From: Rhizobiaceae bacterium
Lineage (GTDB): Bacteria; Pseudomonadota; Alphaproteobacteria; Rhizobiales; Rhizobiaceae
Direction: 5' to 3'
Assembly: GCA_023953775.1 (NCBI GenBank)
Contig: JAMLJD010000012.1
Location: forward strand, 1 to 64,000
DNA: 64,000 bases
The notes beneath the pieces were generated by a model. The model saw nothing but the letters and a program-made list of their open reading frames with translations, was not told the DNA's origin and ran no database searches. Shown in pieces: positions 7,531-16,263 of this stretch (the first letter of the stretch is position 1; each line of letters opens with the position of its first letter). Both the position numbers and the translations under genes were made by a program.

Positions 7531-9122
7531 ATGCAAAACCACAGTACACGACCCGTTGAAGCGGACGCCCCTTCTCGTTTGCCGAAGCGCCGCCTTCCGC
7601 CGCTGACGGAGATCGCGCTGCCATTGCTGGCGCTGTTGAGCGCGCTGATGCTGGCGCTGGCGGTTCCGAACATCATCGGTACGGGAGGATGGTGGACCTA
7701 TGCGAAGGCCGGCGTGCTTGCGGCAAGCGCGATGGTGGTGTCCTTCGCGGTCAACCGGCTGGCGATCGAGCGGGGTGCGCCGGCCGCGACACGCGGTCAT
7801 CTGGGTGCGGTCGCCGTCAGCCTGGGATCGATGCTTGCGGTGGGGTCGGGCCTGTTCGCCGCGACCTATTCCGGGCTGGTGTTCAAGGATGTAGCGGAAC
7901 TCCAGCTGCAGGAGCATGGCACCGCCCTGGCGTCCATGTCGGACGCGACGGAAGCAGCGGCCAAGGCTGGACGTCTTGCCGGCAATCCGCACGATCGAGA
8001 GCGATCTTGCACAGAAGGCACGAGATCGAGGCCGCCTGCATCTCGGGCGTGGCGGCGGCTTTGGGCCGGTCGCCCGGATCGTTGGCGAACAGGGCGGACA
8101 GGCGGCGGCGATCGCCGCCGAGATCGTGTGGGCGATGTGTCGCGCGAGTCCTTCTCGGGCGCCCCAACGGGCTGCTCGTCGAATACCAGAGCGTGCTCGG
8201 CGATGCGGACAAGGACGTCTGGAAGCGCGGCGCGCCGACCTCCAGACGATCGACGCATCGATCCGGCAGGGTTTGGGGGAACTCGGTGAAGCGGTGCCGG
8301 TGGCACTGCTGTCGGCCCATGCGGCGAGCTTGCAAGCCGGTATCGCGGTTCCCGGTCGCAGGAGGCGGGAGACGCGGCTGAATGCAATCCCGTCGCGGCA
8401 CGGCAGAGCCTGGCCGCCGTGATTGCAACGATCGACGCAGCGGATGATGCCGCGCCAGGCTTCCCCCGCCGCACCGGCGTGTCGGACACGTTCGCCTATA
8501 TCGCGCACTTCCTTCCCGTCGCGGCGATCACGGCGGTGGTGGAGTTGGTGTTCCCGCTGGTCTTGTGGGCTTACACCTACTGGGCGCTTGCCTGGGATGT
8601 GTTTGTGCGGGAGCGGCGGCGCGAGAGGATGCGCCGGGATCTTTTGCCCAAGCGACCCGCGCGGGCCATGGCGGCGCCGGCGATGATCGCTTTGGCAATG
8701 CGCGGCAGGTTCACGCCGAACAGGATGGCCGCGTTGCTGAAGACCATTATCTGCATCGGTCTGTTCTTGCCGATCACTTCCATGACGATGTCGACGCCGC
8801 GCATCGGCTGAACGCCATCCGGCCTTTGACGGAAAGGAGTGCCAGGAACGGCCGTGCTGTCGACCCTCTCGATGGCGGTCGGGACAGTTATGCTCGCCGC
8901 GACGTCAACGACAGTCCCGCGTCCCTTGAGCGTCCCGACCGTCGCGAGGCCTCCGCTCCCGACGACAGTCCTGCGCGCCGTGACCGCCGTGGCCGATCCG
9001 CCAAGCGGATGCCGCATCGCCTGAACGGCAAGGGTTCTCACCCAGGTCACGATGACGATCGGTCCGGGTCGCGCGGCGGTGGCGGTCATTCTTCCAAACC
9101 CTCGAGCACAAGGAGACCCTGA
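7531..9122 (+). pseudogene. Frameshifted conjugation-region membrane protein
   Basis: The intact beginning (GAGGA 7 nt before ATG 7531) encodes three hydrophobic segments (EIALPLLALLSALMLALAVP, TYAKAGVLAASAMVVSFAV, GAVAVSLGSMLAVGSGLFAA). From ~7975 the coherent protein jumps between frames: ESDLAQKA in one, EIEAACISGVAAALG and LLVEYQSVLGDADKDVW in another, then DLQTIDASIRQGLGELGEAVP, then TFAYIAHFLPVAAITAVVELVFPLVLWAYTYW. At least four indels are needed. The last part is Arg/Asp/Gly-rich and uncertain. It heads a run of element-encoded transfer genes, so the likely ancestral role is a membrane component of that machinery. Confidence 0.6.
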
Positions 9123-9123
9123 G

Positions 9124-9743
9124 ATGCTGATCTCACTGTTCAAGGATGTGGCGCGCCGCCGGTGGTGCTGGCGGGCGGACGTGTGGCGGGCGCCAATTAC
9201 CTGCTGATCGCGCCGAAGATCGCCGAGCGTGTGGTGGCGGCCGATCATCTCGACCAATGCCGCGCCGATCAGGAGAGTTCTCCGATCGCACAGGCCGGCA
9301 AGGATGCGGTCGCAGGCCTGAGCTGCCCTCGATCGATCCGGCGCAGGAGTTGGCGCTGCGCCAGGTCGAGGGGCTGATGAACAGCCTGCTGATGGGCTGG
9401 GCGCGCGGCGCCAGCCGCGGCATGGACCGGATGCTGGGCATCGACATCGATGGCACGCTGGCGGCGGCAAGTGGAACAGGTCGAGGAAGCGTGGCGCGCC
9501 GGACAGGCAAGCTTCGACCGCGCGAAGAAGCGGCTCGAGGAGAAGACAAAGACGCAATTGGCCTCGGCCGGCGACCTGTGTACCTGCGCGGCAGGTGAGG
9601 CGATCGAGCAGACGCGCACCGACTGGGCGCTGTTCACCGGCTCGCTGACGCTCTACGTGCCGGCTACTGTGTCGGGCTTCGATCGCGAGATCGGCACCGT
9701 ACTCAAGGCCGGTGCCTGTCAGGATCGCGAGGCGTCGTCATGA
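9124..9743 (+). pseudogene. Frameshifted conjugation-region protein
   Basis: The ATG at 9124 follows the previous reading frame by one base. The product MLISLFKDVARR then shifts frame to GGRVAGANYLLIAPKIAERVV, again near 9310 to IDPAQELALRQVEGLMNSLL, and again near 9455 to QVEQVEEAWRAGQASFDRAKK, ending at 9743. At least three indels separate these coherent pieces. The C-terminal portion is helical with DLCTCAAGEAIEQ. No family is recognised. It overlaps the next intact gene by 4 bp, showing the original operon packing. Confidence 0.6.
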
Positions 9744-10150
9744 GCGGGGCGGTCCTTTATACCGGCGGCGGCTTCACCGTGACGGAACGGCTCCTGCGCA
9801 CACCACGCAAGAGCTATGCGGTCGACCGGATCGAGTTCGTCGCTGTGGAACGTCCGCTTCTGTTGTTCGCCGTTCCGCCCGCACTTGGCCTGATCGGCTT
9901 CGCGGCCGTGTTCCGCCGGTATCTCTATGCGGGCGAGATCGCAACCCTGCTCGCCGTCTGTGCCGTCGCGATCCTCGCCACGATGCTGGTCGGCACGCTG
10001 AAGGTACACAGTGTTGCGCTCAAGGATAGCGAGGTGGCCTCCAGCCTCGGCCTGGTGACGCGGCTCAGGCAAGTGCGCGATGCGGTCGAGCGCGCCATGG
10101 CGCTGCGCGGCAACCATCCCGACGCTTCGTCTTACGGGGCGGACGCGTGA
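9740..10150 (+). CDS. Small membrane protein of the conjugation region
   Basis: 136 residues, intact. The N-terminal ~45 residues are soluble (SGAVLYTGGGFTVTERLLRTP), followed by two transmembrane segments (LLLFAVPPALGLIGFAAVF and IATLLAVCAVAILATMLVG) and a cytoplasmic helical tail. The architecture is like small DUF6232-type membrane proteins, but that assignment is tentative. ATGA overlaps link it to the broken gene before it and the 102-residue gene after it. Confidence 0.6.
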   Translation: MSGAVLYTGGGFTVTERLLRTPRKSYAVDRIEFVAVERPLLLFAVPPALGLIGFAAVFRRYLYAGEIATLLAVCAVAILATMLVGTLKVHSVALKDSEVASSLGLVTRLRQVRDAVERAMALRGNHPDASSYGADA

Positions 10151-10458
10151 TGAGTGCTGCGCCCAAATCCGGGATGCACCCGGCGGTTGCGGTCAATGGC
10201 GGCATGCTGGGCGCGGTTCTGTGCGGTTCTGCGGCCTATGCGCTGTGGCCGACAGCGCCTGAATGGTGGGGGCTTGGCGTGGCGAGCGTCATCCTTGCCA
10301 TGGCGGCGGCCGGCTGTCTCTTCAACACTATTGGAGCAATGGTCGGGCGCTATCGCCGCGAGCGGGAGTTGCGGCGCTATCTGATGCTTGGCTCCGGTCC
10401 CAAATCGGCCCGGCTGGCGACGATGGAAGATCTGCGGCGCGCGGGGATGGTCGAATGA
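10150..10458 (+). CDS. Small two-helix membrane protein preceding the coupling protein
   Basis: 102 residues with two transmembrane helices (GGMLGAVLCGSAAYALWP and WGLGVASVILAMAAAGCLF), then a basic cytoplasmic segment (YRRERELRRYLML). The start overlaps the stop of the previous gene, and its own stop overlaps the ATG of the coupling-protein remnant. Small membrane proteins directly upstream of TraG/VirD4-type ATPases are common in transfer operons. No specific family is recognised. Confidence 0.55.
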   Translation: MSAAPKSGMHPAVAVNGGMLGAVLCGSAAYALWPTAPEWWGLGVASVILAMAAAGCLFNTIGAMVGRYRRERELRRYLMLGSGPKSARLATMEDLRRAGMVE

Positions 10459-11860
10459 GGCAGTTCCGTCGCCACAAGCCCCGGCCAACCCTTCCGGGCG
10501 GCCGCCGCATCCTGGGTCTCACCTTCGATCAACGCCCGATCCAGGAGCCGATGAATGCCGGCTCGTCGCTGACCTTCGCGGCCGCCGGCGGCGGCAAGAC
10601 GACCTGCGTGTCGGTTCCGGCCGTCGAGTGCCTTCTGCCGGACAAGGGCCGAGCGCTGTTCATCAACGACGTCAAGGATGGCGAGATCGCCGCCCAGATC
10701 GGCGGGATGTGCGTGAAGCATGGCCGCCGCTTCGGCATGTCCGACCTCTTTGCGCTGCACGGCCGCGACAATCCCTGGTCGATCTCGCTCAACCCGTTCG
10801 GCGCGGCGGTCGATGCCTTGCGCAACGATCACGACCAGCTGCCCTTCATCCTGGAAAACATCGAGCATGCGCTGATCGAGGAGCCGCCGGATGATGCGAA
10901 GCATTTTTACTGGCGCGAGATGCCGCGGCAGATGATCGACACGGGCATGCGGGTCCTGCTCGAGCGCAATCCGCGCCTGTGCTTCCCCGGTGCGCTGGCA
11001 TGCGCGATCGCCGATCCCCACCTGAACCGGGTGCTGCGCGAGGCGGAGGAGAGCCCTCGATGCCGACCCGCCGCGGCGCCAGCTTCTGGAGATGAAGGAA
11101 CACAACTCATCTTATTACATGCAGCATCTTCAGGGCGCGCTGACCGCCTTGCGTCCCTTCTCCTATGGTCCGGATGAGGAATGCCGGGCGCCACGCCGAC
11201 ATCACCCATGCCGAACTGATCGATCAGGGCTGGATCGTCTGCTTCGTCAATCCGGCGCAATATGCCGAGCGCCTCGGCCCCTTCTACGCACTGCAGTTCC
11301 TGGCGCTGATGAGTGCGCAGCTGCGCGCCGGCGCGGGGCGGGCCGACTATCTCCTCGACGAGTTCACCAACGCGCCGCTCAAGGACGCGCTCAACCGGGT
11401 GACCATCCAGCGGGCCTTCGGCGCTCGCACCCACTTCATCGCCCAGTCGCGCCAGGACGTGGTGCGCAATATGGCGAGAAGGAAACCGCCCTTCCTCGAA
11501 GAAAACTGCACGGCTATGGGTGGCTGAAGTTCTCGAACTCTGAGGAGGCGGAGTGACCTCGAAGGCGATGGGCGAGGAACTCAGCGTCAATCGCGGACTG
11601 GGGCTCACCTCGGACAAGTCCGACTGGTCGACGAACTACTCGACTGGGCAGCAAAGGGTGTTCACCGCGGACGAGCTGATGCGGTTGCCGGCGAACGAGC
11701 AGATCCTGCATCTCCCTGAGGTGGGCTTCGTGCATTGCCTGAAGTTCCGCCAGAACCAGGCCGCGCCCTTTGCTTCGAGCTTGCCGACAATCCGCTCGAG
11801 GGCGGACGCCTGCCGCCGGAGTCGGTGGTGTGGATCGAGCCGGACGGAGGGTTGTCATGA
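10455..11860 (+). pseudogene. Type IV coupling protein (TraG/VirD4 family), multiply frameshifted
   Basis: The ancestral product was the hexameric ATPase that feeds DNA to the conjugation channel. The first ~200 codons are intact and include a Walker A-like FAAAGGGKTT at residue ~43. Frame breaks near 11055, 11175, 11470, 11530 and 11765 separate QLLEMKEHNSSYYMQHLQGA, ADYLLDEFTN (Walker B-like), WLKFSNSEEAE, RVFTADELMRLPANEQILH and ADNPLEGGRLPPESVV. The pieces are in the correct family order, so this is a single decayed gene. No full-length product can be made without correcting about five indels. Confidence 0.8.
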
Positions 11861-12171
11861 ATGCGCTTCGCAAGCGGCTTGGCGACGGCGCCCTCAGGGA
11901 CAAGAAACCGAGGCTGGTCTATCCGTCCTACTTCGCCTGGGTACCGATCGTGATGGCGCTGTGGTGGGGCCATTCGGCCTATGGCCTGCCGCATGTGATC
12001 TGGTCGTACCGGTTCGATCTTGTGGGCGCGGGCGATCGCTGGGACTTTGGTGCGCGGCGCTACCGGGAATGCCGCTATGTCGGTCCCCATGGCGGCTTCG
12101 TCACCGACGCGCCGGGCGGGCGCTGCGCCTGGATCATCTGGCGCCGGGTATCGACGGGAGACTACCGATGA
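11857..12171 (+). CDS. Small protein of the conjugation region
   Basis: 104 residues, intact. The ATG overlaps the end of the coupling-protein remnant (ATGA). It has one hydrophobic segment (YFAWVPIVMALWWGHSAYG), with an aromatic and Arg-rich soluble region containing RYRECRYVGPHGGF and RCAWIIW, whose two Cys residues could form a disulfide. No family is recognised. It is packed like its neighbours, so it probably belonged to the same transfer operon. Confidence 0.55.
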   Translation: MNALRKRLGDGALRDKKPRLVYPSYFAWVPIVMALWWGHSAYGLPHVIWSYRFDLVGAGDRWDFGARRYRECRYVGPHGGFVTDAPGGRCAWIIWRRVSTGDYR

Positions 12172-12587
12172 TGGTGCTCGCCATCCTTGCCTTCCTCGTC
12201 GACACGTCACCTTGGTCATCGCGGCAGGCGTGACGCGAGCGCCGTCAATGTCGGTGTCTCGGCTTCGCGTTCGCCTACTGCATTGTGTGCCACGGCACAC
12301 GCATGCGCGGCCTGAGCGCATGGCGCTCGACCAGCCCAGCCGCGCCATCGCCTTGACGACGGCAAGCATGGTGGCGGCATCGGTGATTTACCGCGATCTG
12401 GCGCTCGCATTCGGCACGATCTGGCAAGGTGAGCGCCAGCCGCTCCGCTTCGCGCCAGAAGCCGTCGGCATCCAGCCCTTCGAGCCATTCTCCACATCCT
12501 GCTCATCCTCGAACGCGATCATGCGGGAATCGTGCCCGATCGGTGGCGGCGGATGCAAATTTGGTCCTCAAACCCGGGAGTTCTGCC
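12168..12587 (+). pseudogene. Remnant of one or more small transfer genes
   Basis: A start overlapping the previous stop begins MMVLAILAFLVD, a hydrophobic N-terminus, but the frame is lost near 12205. The stretch up to 12587 has no coherent frame with a plausible start, only discontinuous pieces (TLVIAAGVTRA, ALTTASMVAASVIYRDLAL). I read this as degraded coding sequence, with low confidence in any gene model. Confidence 0.35.
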
Positions 12588-13077
12588 ATGACCCAGCCGA
12601 TTGCCGACGAACTGCGGCAGCTCTTCGAGCTCGCCACCATGCGCCGGCGAGGCGACAAGACTGACCAGCGCCAGCCACTGGAGCCGGGCGTCGACGGCGC
12701 TGAGCCGCTGCGGGCGGGCGCGCCGCTTCGAGCAAAAGGACTTCGAGACCCGCTACGAGACCAGGGTCGAGATCGCGCGCCGCCGCCTGATCGACGAGGC
12801 CGGCTCGAAGGGCTTCGACTTCCAGCTCCGCCGGGCGGGCGACGACCGATTCTCGGCATCGGCCATCCTGCGCCAGGCGCAGCGCGAAGTACGCATGCGT
12901 CATGAACAGCGGCTTGCCCGCATTGATGCGATCGAGCGGCACGCGCTGACGTCGATCATGGCGGCCTCGATGCGTGGACGCGGCGGCCAGGGGGGGTCCG
13001 CCCGCCTGCGCGAGACCTTCGGCCAGGTGATCGCCTTCCCCGCCAACCGCCCGCGGCCGCGCAACCGCGATCGGTGA
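12588..13077 (+). pseudogene. Frameshifted helical protein of the conjugation region
   Basis: The ATG at 12588 has GGGAG 7 nt upstream. The first 26 codons (TQPIADELRQLFELATMRRR) are in one frame, then an indel near 12665-12725 moves the coherent sequence to another frame: FEQKDFETRYETRVEIARRR and SASAILRQAQREVRMRHEQR, ending Arg-rich at 13077. The ancestral protein was ~160 residues, basic and highly helical. No family is recognised; a relaxosome or DNA-binding accessory role would fit but is only inference. Confidence 0.5.
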
Positions 13078-13141
13078 GCCGTGCAGATGAAGCTGCGGTC
13101 TGCCGAGGTTATCGCAAATGAAACGCAACAATCTTGCGTGT

Positions 13142-13170
13142 TTTAGACTTGCCTGAAACAGGAATAATAT
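13142..13170 (+). promoter_or_regulatory. Candidate promoter with internal palindrome
   Basis: TTTAGA (13142-13147) and TAATAT (13165-13170) are separated by 17 bp in an AT-rich gap before the intact right-end genes. The spacer contains the perfect dyad CCTG-AAA-CAGG (13152-13162), a plausible repressor site. The downstream gene starts at 13222 with AAAGGAG 9 nt upstream. The motif match is moderate (4/6 at -35, 5/6 at -10). Confidence 0.45.
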
Positions 13171-13221
13171 CCTATTGTTCTTGTTATGTTCTACAACGCC
13201 ACAACAAAGGAGACACAAGAC

Positions 13222-14037
13222 ATGAACTACTTCTACGACCCGAAAGAACAGGAACGGATGCTGGAGGCCCGCGAGAGCTTCTCCGGCAGGCTCCTGACCG
13301 ACGCCCAGTTCGACGAGGCGATGGCGCTGACCGGTATCATCGAGCGTGAGATCAGGAAGAACGGCGCCTTCAAGGAGAAGCTCGGCGATTATGCCCATGC
13401 CTTCTCGCGCACCGAGAACTTCGTCTCCGCCAAGGCGGAGACGGTGGTTCGCGACCTGTTCAAGGCGCGCACCGGCATGACCATGAACCAGATGCGCGAG
13501 GAGCTGATGGAGCGGGAACAGAATCTTCCCGCCGATCATCGCAAACTTGCCCATGAGGCAGCACTCGGCATCGGCGAGTTGATCGAGAACGGCGTCAAGA
13601 TGAGCTTCAACCGCGCCTTCGCCCATCAGGGACAGGCACTCGCCGCCGAGTTCGGCATCACCGATGCCGGTGCCAAGCGGCTGATGAAGGAGGTGTTCGC
13701 TGAAATCGAGAAGGCCGATCTCTACGAATGGGGCAAGGATCTGGAAGAGCGCTTTTACCGGCCGCAGATCGAAGCCGAGCGCGAGGCGGCGGGCGAACGC
13801 CGAGACCGGGCGGGTTCGTCGCGAAGCCGGAGCGGATCGCGCGGCAACGGGCGTGGCAACGGCAGGGACGATAGCGGTCGTGACGATCATGGCCAGAACG
13901 ATCAGGAAAGTGACGGGCCCCGTGCCGGCTCCCGCTTCCGCCGCGCCGCCAGGAATGACGGAGAGACCGAGACCCAGACCGCGGAGCGTTCCGAGCCATC
14001 CCAGACCCGACAGCGCGCCATGCGCTTCAGCCGGTAG
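13222..14037 (+). CDS. Element-encoded helical protein with Arg/Asp/Gly-rich tail
   Basis: 271 residues; the start is set by AAAGGAG 9 nt upstream of ATG 13222. Residues 1-195 are helical and charged (RMLEARESFSGRLLTDAQF, AETVVRDLFKARTGMTMNQM). The tail from ~200 is low-complexity RSRSGSRGNGRGNGRDDSGR and disordered. No signal or membrane segment is seen. No family is recognised; the basic, disordered tail suggests nucleic-acid contact. It has its own candidate promoter and is followed after 11 bp by the next intact gene. Confidence 0.6.
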   Translation: MNYFYDPKEQERMLEARESFSGRLLTDAQFDEAMALTGIIEREIRKNGAFKEKLGDYAHAFSRTENFVSAKAETVVRDLFKARTGMTMNQMREELMEREQNLPADHRKLAHEAALGIGELIENGVKMSFNRAFAHQGQALAAEFGITDAGAKRLMKEVFAEIEKADLYEWGKDLEERFYRPQIEAEREAAGERRDRAGSSRSRSGSRGNGRGNGRDDSGRDDHGQNDQESDGPRAGSRFRRAARNDGETETQTAERSEPSQTRQRAMRFSR

Positions 14038-14048
14038 GGGCGGGCGGA

Positions 14049-14414
14049 ATGCGCAAGCGCGATCCGGAAGAGTTGATCACCAGTCCCGGCCCGTCCGCCG
14101 GGACTGGTGTCGCGCCGCAGCCTGCGTCCGGCGCCGGCGCAAGCGGTGAGGGGGCTGTCATTCCCGCCCCACCATCGGCGCTGCGCGTCGACTGGGCGCT
14201 GTTCGAGCATCATCTGGAAGACGAGGATCTCACCGAGCAGGAAAAGCGTGAGTTCATTGAGGCGCTCTGGTATATTATCGTCAGCTTTGTCGATCTCGGC
14301 TTCGGCATCGAACCCGTCAACCAGGCGATGAGGGCGGCAGCCCTGGAGAACCCGCAACCGGCGCAACCGGTCGCGGAAACTAGAAGGGATTCGACCGTCG
14401 TGCCGAGACCGTAG
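14049..14414 (+). CDS. Small conserved protein preceding the recombinase
   Basis: 121 residues. The first ~45 residues are Pro/Gly/Ala-rich and probably disordered. The core (DWALFEHHLEDEDLTEQEKR, EFIEALWYIIVSFVDLGFG) is helical and acidic. It looks like the short conserved protein often found directly before large serine recombinases on rhizobial elements, but I cannot name a family. It lies 70 bp before the recombinase on the same strand and could be a recombination-directionality or control factor; that is speculation from position. Confidence 0.55.
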   Translation: MRKRDPEELITSPGPSAGTGVAPQPASGAGASGEGAVIPAPPSALRVDWALFEHHLEDEDLTEQEKREFIEALWYIIVSFVDLGFGIEPVNQAMRAAALENPQPAQPVAETRRDSTVVPRP

Positions 14415-14484
14415 ATATCGGTACCGCGCAAGCCAAACCACCGCACCAACCAAACGAGGAGCTCCGCCGGAAAGAGAGGAAGAA

Positions 14485-16110
14485 ATGAGATTCGATCAGG
14501 GACCGCGCCACAACGTCACGCTGGCCGTCATCTATTGCCGTGTATCGTCAAAGGCGCAGACGCGCCGCGGCGACGGCTTGAAATCGCAGGAGACGCGCTG
14601 CCGGGAGTATGCCCGCTATCGCGGCTATGACGTGGTGCGCGTCTTCTTCGATGACCTGACCGGCCGCCAGGCCGACCGTCCGGGCCTGATGGAGCTTCTC
14701 GCCTTCCTCGAGGCCGATCGGCGCAATCCCCATGTGGTGGTGGTCGACGATCTGTCGCGTGTCGCGCGCAATGTCCGCCTCCACTTCGACCTGCGCCAGG
14801 CAATCGCATCGGCAGGCGGCATTCTGGAATCGCCCTCGGTCGAGCTGCGCGACGATGCCGATGGCGAGCTCCACGAATATATCCTCGCCTCCGTCTCCCA
14901 GCACCAAAGCCGCAAGAATGCAGAGCAGACGCTGAACCGCATGCAGGCGCGGCTGATGAATGGCTATGCCGTGTTCGCCGCTCCGGTCGGCTATCGCTAC
15001 AAGCGCATTCCCGGCCAAGGCAACATGCTGGTGCGCGACGAACCGCTCGCGACCATTGCCCAGGAGGCGCTCGAGGGCTTCGCCTGCGGCCGCTTTGCCA
15101 CGCAATACGAGGTCAAGCGCTTCCTCGAGAGCCAGCCCGCCTGGCCGAAGGATCTGCCCGGCGGCCTGATCCGCCACCAGCGCGTGCGCGAGTTCCTCCG
15201 CCGCATCATCTATGCCGGCTATGTCGAGGCGCCCAAATGGGGCATCGCCGCCACGAAAGGCCATCACGAGCCGCTGATCACGCTCGCTGCCCATGAGAAG
15301 ATCCTCAAGCGTCTTGAGGATGTCGCTTATGTTCCCGCCCGCAAGGACATCAGCGCCGACTTCCCGCTGCGCGGCTTCGTCGCCTGCGCCGATTGCGGCC
15401 ATCCGCTAACCGCCTGCTGGTCAAAGAGCCGCACCGGCAAGAAACATCCCTATTATCTGTGCCATGACCGCAACTGCGTGAGCCGGCGCAAGTCGATCCC
15501 GCGCGACAGGCTCGAGGGCGACTTTGAAGCCTTGTTGAAGAGCCTGCGGCCGACACGGCATCTGTTTGCGATTGCGAGGGACATGTTCCGCACCGCGTGG
15601 GACATGCGCCATGCCAACTTGGAAGCCATGCACATTCTGGCCAAGCGCGAGATCGCCGGCCTCGAGCAACAGATCGAGCAGCTGGTCGACCGGATGGTTG
15701 AGACGTCGAGTGCGACGGTGCTCTCCGCCTTCGAAACCCGGCTTGCGAAACTGGAGCGTGAGAAGCTGGTCGCGCAGGAAAAACTGCCTCAGACGGCGGC
15801 TTCCGAGCGACCCTTCGACGAAATGTTCGAACTCGCCATGCGGTTCCTCTCAAACCCTTGGAAACTCTGGGCTTCGGGAACTCTGGAGGACAAGCGGACA
15901 GCCCTTAAGCTGGCCTTCCGCGACCATCTTCGATATCACCGTGAAGACGGTGTTCGAACCGCAAAAACCACCTTACCATTCAATATCTTAGGAGGGCTGA
16001 ACATGCCGAAATGTAAGATGGCGCGCCCGAAAGGATTCGAACCTCTGACCCCCAGATTCGTAGTCTGGTGCTCTATCCAGCTGAGCTACGGGCGCGCAGT
16101 GGCCGTCTAG
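14485..16110 (+). CDS. Large serine recombinase (site-specific integrase)
   Basis: 541 residues. It catalyses integration/excision through a 5'-phosphoseryl intermediate. The resolvase domain (residues ~11-150) contains IYCRVSSKAQ with the likely nucleophile Ser21 and the Arg-rich VVVVDDLSRVARN. A recombinase domain follows (~190-280), then a zinc ribbon (CADCGHPL ... YLCHDRNC, ~301-332) and a coiled coil (~375-435). The start has AGAGGA 5 nt upstream. The last ~27 residues (ARPKGFEPLTPRFVVWCSIQ) are encoded by the antisense strand of tRNA-Arg, so the C-terminus is a product of the integration junction. It is intact, unlike most of the element. Confidence 0.9.
   Translation: MRFDQGPRHNVTLAVIYCRVSSKAQTRRGDGLKSQETRCREYARYRGYDVVRVFFDDLTGRQADRPGLMELLAFLEADRRNPHVVVVDDLSRVARNVRLHFDLRQAIASAGGILESPSVELRDDADGELHEYILASVSQHQSRKNAEQTLNRMQARLMNGYAVFAAPVGYRYKRIPGQGNMLVRDEPLATIAQEALEGFACGRFATQYEVKRFLESQPAWPKDLPGGLIRHQRVREFLRRIIYAGYVEAPKWGIAATKGHHEPLITLAAHEKILKRLEDVAYVPARKDISADFPLRGFVACADCGHPLTACWSKSRTGKKHPYYLCHDRNCVSRRKSIPRDRLEGDFEALLKSLRPTRHLFAIARDMFRTAWDMRHANLEAMHILAKREIAGLEQQIEQLVDRMVETSSATVLSAFETRLAKLEREKLVAQEKLPQTAASERPFDEMFELAMRFLSNPWKLWASGTLEDKRTALKLAFRDHLRYHREDGVRTAKTTLPFNILGGLNMPKCKMARPKGFEPLTPRFVVWCSIQLSYGRAVAV
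16019..16095 (-). tRNA. tRNA-Arg (ACG)
   Basis: 77 nt on the minus strand with acceptor stem GCGCCCG/CGGGCGC, D-arm GCTCAGCTGGATAGAGC, anticodon loop CTACGAA (anticodon ACG), T-loop TTCGAAT, discriminator G and encoded CCA at 16021-16019. The stems pair fully enough to predict a functional tRNA. The 3' end faces the serine recombinase, whose reading frame runs antisense through the whole gene, as expected if the tRNA 3' end is the attachment site. Confidence 0.95.
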
Positions 16111-16263
16111 ACGGCCTCGGGAACCGCAGCGCGGCTCCGTCAAGCGTGGCGTTACCTAACGAGTGACGGGGCGAATTGCAAGCGGTGCGTGAAACTTTCA
16201 CGACGGCGCGCCGAGCGGCCTTAACGGGGCGCGCGCGCCACGACAGGGACGGCCGTCGGGCGA

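Noticed and set aside
8577..9557. A 326-codon minus-strand open frame across the decayed transfer genes
   Set aside because: Antisense to coherent pieces of conjugation proteins, with no motif and no ribosome-binding site.
13186..13221. An upstream start for the 271-residue element protein
   Set aside because: It would place translation start before the AAAGGAG site that is well spaced for ATG 13222.
16019..16110. A duplicated tRNA-Arg 3' end marking the far end of the element inside the window
   Set aside because: I scanned for TTCGAATCC-type repeats of the tRNA 3' part on both strands and saw no second copy; the other end is probably left of position 1.
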